This document shows, piece by piece, positions 53,692 through 64,000 of a stretch of 64,000 nucleotides of DNA. The position numbers and the translations under genes were made by a program. The stretch's first letter is position 1. The number at the start of each line of letters is the position of its first letter. This DNA is from Albula goreensis (lineage: Eukaryota; Chordata; Actinopteri; Albuliformes; Albulidae): positions 29,207,832-29,271,831 of the forward strand of contig CM040746.1 of NCBI GenBank assembly GCA_022829145.1. The letters are read 5' to 3'. The notes beneath the pieces were generated by a model that was given only the letters and a program-made list of their open reading frames with translations, was not told the origin of the DNA and searched no databases.

Positions 53692-54621
53692 TTACCTTGT
53701 CTGAGGATGGAAGCGAGGCCCCGTGGCTTGGACAGTCCACTCCAGAAAGCTCTTCACGTGGCAGGACAAGCATGGAAAGCGATGGTACAGTTGCTCCAGA
53801 AGCTCCTCTTTGCGCAGCCCATAAATGATCGGAGCGATGCACTGCGCAAGGGTGAAGAATGCAAAGTTTATCACCCCAAATAGTTCCTTGTGTTCAGCCT
53901 GCAGACACTTCTTAGTTAGAAGAAGGTGCAGCACGAAGTTCACAAAGTTCGGTAGGATATAGACAGCGAGCTGCGCGCCATGCATCGCTATGGTCCTGCG
54001 GCCAATGCGATTGCGGCTATTCAGCACCCCAAGACGTCGCCCTTCCTGTAGGATTCTACCGTAACTGAACAGGATAAGTAGGGCACACACAGATATTAGC
54101 AATATTTTGTGGTACTCGCCTTTCCTCAATTGTTCTCGGCCGCATGTTTCTCTTTCCAAATGACCAACCCCCTTCAATCTTGGCAACAGACTTAGTGGAG
54201 TAACGAGGGCAAGGCCCCATGTTAACAGCCCTATGAGCCAAGGCCACTGCGTGCAACACATGGAGCTGTACTTGAGCGGGAAGCAGATGGCAAAGTAGCG
54301 GTCGAGAGCCATCGCAGTAAGGGTGAGAAGGATGTTCGAGGCACTGGTGATTAAAATAGTTATCACTGTCTGGCATATGGATGGTGGAGGTGTGGCACCG
54401 ATGTATATCTGTAGGTAGAACGAGGAGCAGACCCCGAAGTAAACAAGTGCGGAAAACAACAGGTGGAATACTAAGACAAAACGCGCTTGGCTCCGAAGTC
54501 GCTCGTTGCGTAAAATTGTCCAGTTTATAATTAGATTGAAGAAAAGCAAAATTATGAAAGATACGGTTGAAGCGACTACCCGAACGGAGGTGTACGCATA
54601 GTTTGTTTCATTAGTCGACAT
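53692..54621 (-). CDS. Odorant-receptor-like / GPR148-like class A GPCR
   Basis: Seven-transmembrane receptor of 309 residues in one coding exon, apparently intact; probably a chemosensory or orphan receptor. The start is an ATG with A at -3 (AAAATGTC). The N-terminus has a glycosylation sequon at N4. After TM1 comes an L-R-N-E-R-L-R loop as in GPR148. TM3 ends M-A-L-D-R-Y-F-A-I-C-F-P-L-K-Y, matching the odorant-receptor hallmark MAxDRYxAICxPLxY. Extracellular loop 2 keeps a cysteine (ETCGRE) to pair with the one before TM3 (SICQT). TM7 has A-P-I-I-Y-G-L-R in place of NPxxY, as in fish or131-2-type receptors. The olfactory SY motif in TM6 is not seen. I place it in the or131-2/GPR148-like group without naming it. 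The stop TAA lies within a strong donor (AAG/GTAAGC), so the C-terminus may be alternative. Confidence 0.88.
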   Translation of the reverse strand: MSTNETNYAYTSVRVVASTVSFIILLFFNLIINWTILRNERLRSQARFVLVFHLLFSALVYFGVCSSFYLQIYIGATPPPSICQTVITILITSASNILLTLTAMALDRYFAICFPLKYSSMCCTQWPWLIGLLTWGLALVTPLSLLPRLKGVGHLERETCGREQLRKGEYHKILLISVCALLILFSYGRILQEGRRLGVLNSRNRIGRRTIAMHGAQLAVYILPNFVNFVLHLLLTKKCLQAEHKELFGVINFAFFTLAQCIAPIIYGLRKEELLEQLYHRFPCLSCHVKSFLEWTVQATGPRFHPQTR

Positions 54622-55069
54622 TTTAGTCCGTTTTGGTTATTTTTCCTTATTTCAGTTTTACCGTCCAGTATATGTGATAATGCCCTTCTGTAGTGAGACA
54701 CCAGGAACCAAAACCTTGATGAATAAATACTTGATTTTAAGGCATCATTTTTCTCCTTCTCCTTCTCAAATACTCCGACAGTCATTTGGCTTGCGTGTCA
54801 CAGTGCTTCATATAAAATATTTTGTAGTAATGTAAAATTGCGAAAATACGTTGCAGTGATCCGTCTTCTTCCAGCCGCCAACTTCTCTCGCGTGGTGCGC
54901 CTCTTCGTATCTGTTTCTTTGCTCGTGGTTCTTCAGTGAGTGTTTGAAAAGCGCCAAAGTCAAAGCATAACTGACGACTGTCACGAAACGAGCACCCCGC
55001 CTCCCCTCCTCCTCTCTCTCTTTCTCACATACACACACACCCGCACACATGCACGCACATAAACACACT

Positions 55070-58000
55070 TTCAGCTTGCTGGAGTCCCTAGCGGACTACA
55101 GAGGTCTTTGTACCTTTTTTGTATTTCCATCTATGGAGTTGGAATCAGAAACCCATAGAGGTATGTGCGTATTACAAACAGTTGTTTTGTTTTGTTGGGA
55201 AACTATATTACTTTTTTATTATTATTTTGTCCATAACACCAATGACTCAATGAATGTCAGCAGTTCCTGACAGAAAGTAGTCCAGCTTACTTACTGTATG
55301 CACATCCAGTGCACCCCTAGAGTGTTAAAATGTTGAAAGCCTCTGTAATTGTTAGCATATTGGAGCTAAAGCTGTAGAAAATCTTACATATTACAACGAG
55401 AACACTTACCAGTAATGTCCAGTCTGTTGATAAACTGTGGCATCAGAATGCAGTTTTACTCATACTGAGGCCTGATGATGAGGTAAAATGTGTCAATGAT
55501 GCCTCTAGGTGATCTTATACTTTAAAACAATGATAACCAATTATTTTGCAAATGCTGCCCACCATCATTTTGAATGTTTTTGAATATTTTCTTACATTGT
55601 AATTGAAAGTATACACAATTTCTAATACAGAAGCTATTATTTCAATGTATAGTCGATGGTAATGTTACAGGCAGTTAATTATTTAAAAATACAGTAGCAA
55701 TGTAAGATTAATTATGCAAAACAGCTTTCAGGTTTTTATTTTAATAAAGTAATAGATGTTATGTTGGCTTGTGGCTTGCTGCCAATACTTATTATTAGCT
55801 CAGCAGTGAAGTTTATTTAAGGTTTATGTCAAAATATGTCTCAATATCTCACACATTTTCACCTCTTTACAATGTATCCTGCAACTTAAGTGATTGTGTG
55901 AATCTGTTGCTTTATCTGTTGTCAATTCAAACATTAATATGCATTACTCAGATTGGTATATATCATCTGTAAAAATGTGACAAGCATGTGAATGTGACCA
56001 TCATAACAACATGTATATTTTTTCACTAATTTCCACAGTACTCAGAAATCAAGTCCCTATTTTGCCTGTAATTGTGCATTTCTCCAAACCAAATCTTTTG
56101 CAAACCAATGCCAATTGTGTCCAGGGCTCAGTAAGATTTATATTCCCCTGTTTTCAAGTCAATGTTAAAACCTATGTGTTGATTCAATACATTATTATCA
56201 ATATATTATCATGCTCATGGGAGTCCACTGATTGCCTTTGGCCTCAAACCGTTGTGTGTTGCTATATAGTAATGTAAGAGGAATTATATGCTATGAAACA
56301 GTAATATCAATTATTGATGCAGCTTTTGTCATTTATTTGGTATTTATTTTACACAGATTGGGAAAATGCAAACATGGTAAATGACAAACAATGTTACACA
56401 TTTTTACATATATGTAAAACAGTGCTTTTAAGAAACTGAAGAAGTCTTGTTAAGTAAGCATACAATCCCAACAATGTACAGGTCAATCCATAGAACTGAC
56501 AGATGGCCAAGAGCTGTGAACAGTGTGGGGCCATGGTGCAGTGTGGGAGTTTCGGTTTCATCCAGAAGATGGCGACAGCACCTTGTCGGTACACTTTAAG
56601 GGTAGTCTCGACTTCAGACGCTGGATCTCTGATCTCCCACCCCGAATATATAAACTGGTTTTTCGGTATAAGCTGCCTGCAAGCTTATTAGGGCCCTGAG
56701 ATTAACCTGGCCAAGGTTCTGTAGGTGTGAGTTAAATAGAGAAAATCATGGGGGGTTTCTTGGTACATACTGTTTCTTTAATATAGGAATTCTCATAGTC
56801 AAAACTTTTATTCTTGTTTTACATGGTGGGGCCCTGTTATCTATGTACTGCACCTGAATATTCTTTAACTGAAGCCCTGAATGACAAGCTTGCATTTGGA
56901 AAGTATGCTTACAGTTGTCATACTGTAACAGTGGATAAGGCGTCACTAAGTCACTTCCCCAACATAATCTGTTTGGAGCTGTGACAACTATGTCAGTCCA
57001 AGAGCTTGGAGATCCAAATTCATGCCCCTGCCATTCTTTCATTCTGATGTCAGAGGTGAGATGGTGTCATGACTGTTGAGTTATCGTGGGTATGTGATGA
57101 GGAATGATGGTCATGGTAGTGAGGCGTGGGGAACAGCTCAGTGGATAGAAGGGGGTAGTGTGATGTTGAATATGTGTCTGCTAAGTCAGTCCCTAAATAG
57201 GGGTACTTTTTTTGAAGCTCTGGCTAGTGTGTCATCAGACCTGGGAGATCCAGGTACACCCTGTGGTTCCACTACAACATATATATTCTATGAGAAGAGC
57301 CATGGAGCGGGTGATTTTATCTAATGTTGGAATTGTTCCCTTCTTAAAATAATCATGTCAGCCACTGTTTCTCTTCTGCCTGATATTTAATCCCATGTTA
57401 CTTTCTTGTAGCTTTTATATCCCCCCCCACTGAAAACCAGAGTGCTAGTTGGCTACTTGTACTGAAGGTGAGGGCCTGGCTCAGTGCATGGATCTCCACT
57501 CATCACAGAATGCCTTGGTGCTTTTATAGTTGTGAACACCAGTGGAATGTGGCACCTTTCAATAATTTGGTGACGTACTAGTAGTGTACATGGATGACTG
57601 CATTTATTGTGATTTGGCTGCATGAGTATGCATTGTCTTCCCGCCACATCCAACCACAGGTATTTGTGGCGGTAGGGGTAAGAATGCCACTCCAATCGTG
57701 CAGAAAATTACAAGAGAAAGTTTTTGCAAGGTACATGGCCTAGCTAAGTATGTTAAGTTGAAGCTAAAATTTCTGGTTTTGTAATGAACAGTAATGTGTT
57801 TTTCTAATTCATGCCTCACCTCCTCTTGGTTCTTCATGGGGAATTCCAGGAGAACCACTTTGCACAATTTATTGGGTCTCCTCTGCAAGCAGATGCAGAT
57901 GAAGGCATAGTTGAGTAATTGATTGATGCTTCATTCCAGTCACCAGTCATTACAGTTTTCCTCCCAGTCTGAACCATATATAATCCTCTTGCTGATGACC

Positions 58001-59150
58001 ATAAAACATTTGCAGTGAATATTGAGAATGATGGGTCCACTGGGCACTGGCCCCATTGGTCCGGTCCATAATCCATCCTAGATCTGCAGTATCAAAATAT
58101 AGAAGACAGCAGAGCAACAACCTATTGTAGATTTTCCCCAGTGATAGCAAATCAAAATCATATCCTTTCTGTGACATTCCCATGTTCTATATCAATTTTT
58201 GTTGTCCACACAACACTGCCAAAAGAAACTGTCACAAAAAACCATTTTGTGTGTAAAGACACTAAAAGCAATGTACCAAACTCAAAACCCAGTGTTTCAG
58301 CAGATATTGCATACTAACACAATTGGGTGTTTCAACTCACTTAAGAATGGCACTCAAACACTATGAAACAGTTTCTATCCATTTTATGCAACACTTCAGA
58401 ACTTAAACAATTACATATTCTACACATCTTCAAGAAAATAGTTGAATCTTCATAGGACTGAACATGGTTAGCAAAAGTAAACGTAGTTCAAACAAACTGT
58501 GAGTCCTCCTTGAAATTCCTGTGGAATTATCATTTGGAAAAACATTCATTAAGTCGACTACTCAACTTATTATGAGACCATTTGCTTGCTTATCGACTTT
58601 ATGTTGGAAATGTACCAACCAGAGCTATTACTTAAAAAATTAAAAGATGTTACTTCCTTTGAAACATAAGTTAGTTCACAAGGAAAAGTATTCTCTGTTA
58701 AAGCTTTCAGCTCCAAACTAAAGAATGAGGGACACTTGTTATCGGTTTTCCCCATCATGCCTTCATAGCTAGATAAATAGATTCATAAGCTTGATTCATG
58801 AATGTTATGCCAAACTGGTATAGCGAGTTGGACTGTGGTGTAACTTGTTAGTCAACCTAAACATTTGTGTTCTGAAAGAATTCTGGGTTTTACACACAAG
58901 TGGGAAAGGTGCCATCATATTCCCCTCACCCCCGAACGAGCAGTACGAGCTTGTGAACATACCAGGGCTATTAACTATTTCTTGAGTTATGACAGTTTTG
59001 TGGAAATGCACTTGAATTAATAATGGTTGGTCAGAATGGGTATGAATGACTATTACGATGCTCTTAGCCATTAGAAAGCCTTGAAAAACTCACCCAAGTT
59101 TAGAGCACTTATGAAATCAGTACTAATCCGATTAACAAACTGGCGTATGA
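55070..59150. other. Gene-poor stretch
   Basis: No exon I can support. The part from 56880 to 58180 has several short open frames on both strands and fragments that read as if tRNA-like or transposon-derived (GGAACAGCTCAGTGGATAG near 57131), but no known transposase or RT motif. Confidence 0.4.
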
Positions 59151-59159
59151 AAACAATTA

Positions 59160-59475
59160 CTTCCATATCCGCTTTATGCTATCTATGGTCATGGGCAAGG
59201 TGGGAGCCTACGCTAACATACACTGGGTGAAAGACTGAGAAACAGCCTGCAGAGGTCATTGGTCAATCACAGGGCCAGACAAACAAACAAACAAACACAT
59301 ACATGCATCTATGGCCAGTTTGGCAACGCCAAAACCTTATCCAGAGAAAACCCACAAGATAAGAGAACATTTAAATGTCACCCATTCAGGGCCCAGAAAA
59401 GGCACAGCCATGGGGTGACTCAAACCAGCCAACTTCTTACAGGGAAGACACAGTACTAACCACTGTGCTGCCAGA
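59160..59475 (-). repeat. Old teleost SINE-like repeat copy, reverse strand
   Basis: A nearly full-length reverse copy of the family at 6820-7125. It has TACTAACCACTGTGCTGCCA at its 5' end (right side), the GAGAAAACCCACA and GGCCAGTTTGGCAACGCC blocks, an AAAC tetranucleotide run, the GTCAATCACAGGGCCAGAC block and a TATCCGCTTTATG end. About 316 bases, heavily diverged. Confidence 0.7.
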
Positions 59476-59604
59476 AAACCTTGGTCCCTTGCATAATTCC
59501 ATTTGTTGTAATCTGACAACACCAACTATTCCTATATCAGCATAATTTACACATTTTATGAATAAAGGATTTTGGCAGTCTGTTATCCAGGTGTATGAAC
59601 TCTG

Positions 59605-59686
59605 TAGCCTATCGCTAATTTAAATTAATCAATTAAGTGCTGAATCCAAAAACCAGCAGACACAAGGCCCTCCAGAACCTGAGTTT
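59605..59686 (-). mobile_element. MITE fragment, same family as 18497-18675
   Basis: Reverse copy carrying the terminus as GGCCCTCCAGAACCTGAG, the CAAAAACCAGCAGACAC block and the TTAATCAATTAAGTGCTG block. Confidence 0.55.
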
Positions 59687-60441
59687 GAAAGTACCTTCTA
59701 AGGCCCAAAATGGATCAGAGAACTTTTCACCAACAGGAATCTCTTTCATGTGAATATGCATAAACATTGGGCGTGGCCAAGGGCTTGGCCAAATATGGAT
59801 GATTTTTAAAAATAGAAAATATATTTTCTGCCAATTCATTACATTTTCAACATAAAATATGTATGCTAAGTTAAACCAGTTAAATAAAGCTTGAGAAAAA
59901 TCTAGCTGCAGCATGCAGATGCAGGAAGATCATCTCATTCTTATCAAATGGCCAGCTGTCAAAATCAAACTGATCAACACCCTTAATTGCTCATTTGTTT
60001 CCAACAAAATGGTTATAAAATGGATTATTGGAAAATGACCTGTAATTCATGTGAATGAATCACCTTTTAACAACTTTAATGACCAAGCTGTTATTAATTA
60101 CCAGGTAATATGAGTGAATGCTCAGTTGTTAAGTGAATGAACAATCTTAATTAGCTATCACAAAAAACACCATACACAGGAGTCCCCAAGGCTGAGTCTG
60201 AAAACCACTAGTGTATGACCTATAGCCAACCATTATCCATTATTAATATGAAAATAGTAAAAATATTAAATGAATTCTAAACAAGATATTTTCTGATTGT
60301 GTATACAATGATGTTGTTTCAAAGCACAATGTCCAACATCTGAGCAGTGGAGTTGTATTTCACCTGACCACTGTATGCTGAGATAATGGTGCATGTTATG
60401 AGATTTAACATAAAACTATTCAAGGTCATCCCACTACTACC

Positions 60442-60465
60442 AATAACAATAACAATAACAATAAC

Positions 60466-60517
<52 letters not shown>

Positions 60518-60538
60518 CACTGTATTATTATTATTGTA
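60442..60538. repeat. (AAT)n array with facing (ATT)n
   Basis: AATAAC units pass into about seventeen AAT units, then a GCACTG spacer and four ATT units. The facing repeats can pair, so the locus can form a hairpin and is likely length-variable. Confidence 0.85.
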
Positions 60539-60789
60539 CGACACATATTTTTAGCCTTTAGTTTTTAACATAGGAGGAACACTGCCCCACTACCCCTACA
60601 AGTCAAGAACGGCACATCGACTAGAAGACCATCTTAGGAGGATGAGAATTGTATGTTTTTGTTTTGTCAAATTATTCATGTATCTGCTTTCAGATTTAAA
60701 CAGGAATTGGTGGAGTCCCATATAGGAAATTCGCTCACTACGTCCTCCCCAAGGTGTTAAAGTTTCGATTTCTTTGGTAATACTTGCCC

Positions 60790-60902
60790 ACTCTTAGGCA
60801 GGAGGTGCTGCTCGAAGCATCATAGTTGCATTCTACCTTGCGCTGGTCTGTCGTGCGTGTGTACTTGGCCACTTGAAGAGGGAAGCGAGTTAAACAAAAC
60901 AG
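60790..60902 (+). other. Candidate untranslated first exon of the PLAC8-like gene
   Basis: A patch richer in GC and CpG than its surroundings ends in a good donor (AAACAG/GTATGC). It contains no useful ATG frame. The next plausible acceptor downstream on this strand precedes the PLAC8-like coding exon at 63483, which would make a 2.6-kb first intron. The 5' limit is a guess. Confidence 0.35.
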
Positions 60903-62729
60903 GTATGCTCTTCATAGTATTTGCATTTGTTCATAAATATCTTACGCGTGTATGTTTTGTGTTGTTTATAGTGTATATTTACTCGACGATATTAGGAAAT
61001 ACCAACAACGGTTCACAGTGAGGCAATGAAGAGTTACTTGCCAGTTATATGTTTTAGTCATATTCTCAATCGCCAATGAAATGGCTTTACATACATACAA
61101 AAAAAAGCAAAAAAAAAAAAAAAAAAATCCGATAATTGATTGTACATCAAGGTTAGACAAAATTTACAATTCAAGTGTTGAACAGGGAAGTAGTATACGG
61201 AGGAGACACTAAGGTAATAAGCAGCACTTACGTGATTATTTTCTGGATGCCCACTTTGCATTCAGTACAACACACAAAGTCGGGTGCTTACTGGTGTATT
61301 AGAGATAAGATAAATAAAACGGTATAAAACACGTGACCAGACTACGTCTACGCAAGACTGAATTTAGAGATGGTGAGCAAGTGGAGGCCATGTCCTCAGC
61401 TATTCAAGTCAGAGTCATTGACAATGCAACCATAAAGCAGCCTGAAATGTATCATTACGTTGTTCAGCCCTAAGCCTACAATAAAACAGCAGGTAACTGT
61501 TAATCATTTAATCCCATAAAGGTCAACATTTTTATAGTATGGCAGCATAACATATTTTAGAAACGAGACTGGTTCAAATACATTCCTTTCTGTAAATTTC
61601 AAGTCACACCCAGACTGCCTATTGTAATGCTGCTGTGAAACCGGTTTTATGTGCTTGCCTACCTTTGTCAAACTAACCAACTGTGCGGCGTTAGCTCATC
61701 ACCTTAGAAACATGCACATATGCACTTCAGCTCAACTTTTCTGAACTTAGTGGACACCATACAACAGCCAATCAGGTTGCCATTGGCAGAGGATATAGGA
61801 GAATTCCTGGGCATCCTTGAATGTTTTATTTTAATTACGCCCCTGAACTTGTAGTCTGACACATTTTAAATGATATCTTGTCTTAGATGAAAGTGAAACT
61901 ACATGAGCAACTTCATAAAAATCTTATTGAAAATATAGCCTATAAGGTTATGATTGGAGTAAATCACATCAAAATGTATTTTAAAGTTGTTTTAACTATT
62001 AGTCTGCCTATCGCACATGCAGGTTTTAGGCATATACTGTCTCTGATTCAATCCAAACATGGTCTTTGTCATCGTTGAATGAATTTAAGACAATATTAGG
62101 GAAAGCCGTTTCAGGAACATGATGACAATGCATTTGTGATTTTATTGTTTAAAAAAGGAACTGATTTGGAGAATTCTTGAATTGCAATAAGGTCATCGAG
62201 ACAGGTTTTTTTCTTAGTTTCCAGCAATCTCAATAAATAGCAAAAATGTGTTCACATGTGGCTTAGGTAGTAAAGGTGCTTACAAGCACCACTGAGACAG
62301 TGTGGGGCTGTGCATTAGGGTGCAAGAGATGTATTTGAGCACCAATATTATTGACAGATATTGTCTCTATAATCAACCAATACCTTCAATGTAACCCCTC
62401 TGATTTTATCATTTTTTTTGTGTACTGAGACTGCTATGTATCCAAAATATAAAAGTCCAAAAAAGTCCTTGCATAAACACATTTTGTTCCATATCCCTTG
62501 AAGCCCATGGAGGTTCTGTCCATTTGGGCACTTTTTAGTTGAAGTTTATTGTCATTTTCTAAACATGATTATTCTTTTGCTGATAGGCATAAAGCTATGA
62601 ATTTTGCAGCTCTGAAACAATTTCTCACTTTTTATTACATTATGTAAATAAATAGCTTTTGATGTGGGGGATAAAATGTCTGACAGGCTCGTTAAAGGCA
62701 GAAGGAATTTTAATAGCACATTTACTTTT

Positions 62730-62914
62730 TAAGTTATTTTTTTTATTTTCCCACTCTATTTGACAGTCATAGTGGGGAGGCAGACAGGAAATGCAGGACA
62801 GGGAGGGAGGGGAGGACCTGCAGCAAAGGGCCCTGGCCAGATTCAGGCCTGGGCCACTGTGGTTGGGCCTTGGCCTTATGTGGCATGTGTACTACCGGCT
62901 GAGCTACTCGGGCA
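62730..62914 (-). mobile_element. tRNA-derived SINE
   Basis: Read on the minus strand, the head starts GCCCGAGTAGCTCAGCCGGT. It has a perfect RNA polymerase III A box (62895-62906, TAGCTCAGCCGG) and a degenerate B box (62839-62849). The tRNA-like head is followed by the CTTTGCTGCAGGTCCTCCCC body typical of a common fish SINE, and ends in a TCAAATAGAG and A-rich tail. It lies in the proposed first intron of the PLAC8-like gene. Confidence 0.7.
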
Positions 62915-63482
62915 AGCCGCTCCACATTAACCTTCAACCTAAAATAAGATCTGCCACAGAAAAATGGCAGACTTCTTAATGCCACACTGACTGAAACTAC
63001 TGAAAAGCACAGCTATTAAATATTAGTGTGGTTTACCAGCTATCAAGCTGACTCACTCCACACCATGAGAACATTTCCACCCATGAACTACGAAATGTAC
63101 AATGCAGATCAAGCTATAATTCATTTTCTAGTGTAAAAATCCATACCCCCCTGGTCCATACTCAGATTTTTAATAACTTCTTTGGTCATTACTTAATGCT
63201 TAGTCTGAGTAGGCACTGTATCCTCAGACATGTGACAGACTCATAGGTAATAAATTAAAATAAGAGGTGGGAACTACACTCTTAATAGACAGCACACCCA
63301 GGGAGAGAGAGTGGAAAAAAGGATGTTGTTAAACACTGTGGTCCAGTCAACTATGTGTTTTGATACTTCATTATCCTCAATCTCACAGAGCAGTATCGTA
63401 AAATGTGTCTTCAAAATGTCTAAATGTCTTTGAATAAGAACAGTGTGAACACCTTCTGTCTCCTGCCTCCCATACAGTCATC

Positions 63483-63597
63483 ATGGCAGTGTCAATGCAG
63501 CAGCAATCAGCAGTTACATCAACTGTCGTGGTGGCACAGCCAACTTCAGGAGGATGGAGTACAGGGCTGTGTGACTGCTGCTCAGACCTGGGCACCT
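63483..63597 (+). CDS. PLAC8/cornifelin-family protein, first coding exon (partial)
   Basis: Thirty-eight complete codons starting at an ATG five bases after a CATACAG acceptor and ending in phase 1 at a GTAAGA donor. The gene continues past the right edge. The peptide runs MAVSMQQQ, a V-V-V-A-Q-P stretch, then W-S-T-G-L-C-D-C-C-S-D-L-G-T. This matches the N-terminus of PLAC8-type proteins (VVVTQP then W-x-T/S-G-L/M-C-D-C-x-x-D-x-x-x-C) and of cornifelin (W-H-T-G-L-T-D-C-C-N-D). The split codon begins with T, so Cys, the next conserved residue, is possible. These small Cys-rich proteins occur in teleosts as several paralogues, and the visible part cannot tell plac8, plac8-like or cnfn apart. 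Confidence in the family is good despite the short length. Confidence 0.75.
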
Positions 63598-64000
63598 GTA
63601 AGACACATGACCAGCAGCAACCTGGGGCTGCATTGTTATAAATGCTAATGTGGCTAATGCTATATCTGGCTATTAATTGTAATTATTGTGGAGCACCGTC
63701 AGTTTGTGATTCAGTATTTAAAGGAAATATGCAAAAAGACAGCTGAACCTTAAAAAAAATCCAGGAAACAGGAAAGGGTGTGTGCTCAACAGAGAATAAT
63801 AATAATAATGAATGTCCTACTCCATGGATTTGTTACATGCACTCATGAGAAAACTACCAAATAAGCCAGTGTGTCAGTCGCATATTCAGTATGCAGGTCC
63901 TGTCATCTTTGCATATTTGAGAAATGTGACTTATGTGCAGGCTGTGTGCTGCAAATAAAACAGAGAGCTTCTGGCCCTTTGAAAGCATTATCAATGTGAT

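Noticed and set aside
56550-56690. ATGGCG start with A at -3 opening about 40 codons
   Set aside because: The peptide matches nothing known, has no splice sites and ends in a nearby stop; it may be part of an old repeat.
57076-58183. Several short open frames on both strands suggesting a decayed transposase
   Set aside because: No catalytic or DNA-binding motif, no terminal repeats and no target duplication could be found.
60170-60230. Sequence resembling a further copy of the 18497-18675 MITE family (GTCCCCAAGGCTGAGTCTG)
   Set aside because: Only one short block is similar; not enough to define ends or orientation.

Overview
This is a piece of a ray-finned fish (teleost) nuclear genome. 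Genes are split by GT-AG introns, intergenic DNA is AT-rich, and the repeats are teleost-type SINEs, MITEs and a decayed LINE. The two large genes are unmistakable vertebrate orthologues. No viral, bacterial or CRISPR-like content was seen. The species cannot be named from sequence alone.

Layout. (1) 1-2650: mostly featureless, with one unassigned open frame near the left edge. (2) 2674-4060, minus strand: a two-exon RING-finger gene best matching RNF227, with a TATA box and a short conserved-looking last exon. (3) 10857-11477, plus strand: a second RING-finger gene with a C-terminal membrane anchor and a perfect hairpin just after its stop. The two RING genes lie head to head about 6.9 kb apart. 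(4) 14463-28636, plus strand: dvl2, fifteen coding exons giving 749 residues in the order DIX, basic region, PDZ, DEP, conserved C-tail. (5) 31341-46613, plus strand: acadvl (very-long-chain acyl-CoA dehydrogenase), twenty coding exons giving 659 residues with a mitochondrial presequence and the catalytic glutamate. Its long intron 12 holds a LINE reverse-transcriptase fragment and a Harbinger-type MITE. (6) 48321-48547: a palindromic MITE just beyond the acadvl poly(A) signal. (7) 53692-54621, minus strand: an intact odorant-receptor-like/GPR148-like GPCR whose stop codon overlaps a strong splice donor. (8) 55-60 kb: gene-poor DNA with old SINE and MITE copies. (9) 60.8-63.6 kb, plus strand: the 5' part of a PLAC8/cornifelin-family gene that runs off the right edge.

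The genes do not form one pathway. Dvl2 is a Wnt signal transducer, VLCAD a mitochondrial beta-oxidation enzyme, the RING proteins probable ubiquitin ligases, and the GPCR a probable chemoreceptor. What links several of them is synteny: from memory, DVL2, ACADVL, RNF227 and RNF222 all lie on human 17p13.1. Here dvl2 and acadvl are in tandem on one strand, whereas in human they converge tail to tail. Exon boundaries were read by eye from splice sites, reading phase and recalled family sequences. All dvl2 and acadvl junctions keep the frame. I found no undescribed multi-gene system. The most useful non-obvious items are the hidden terminal exon of the RNF227-like gene, the hidden PLAC8-like exon, the alternative GPCR C-terminus and two perfect hairpins.
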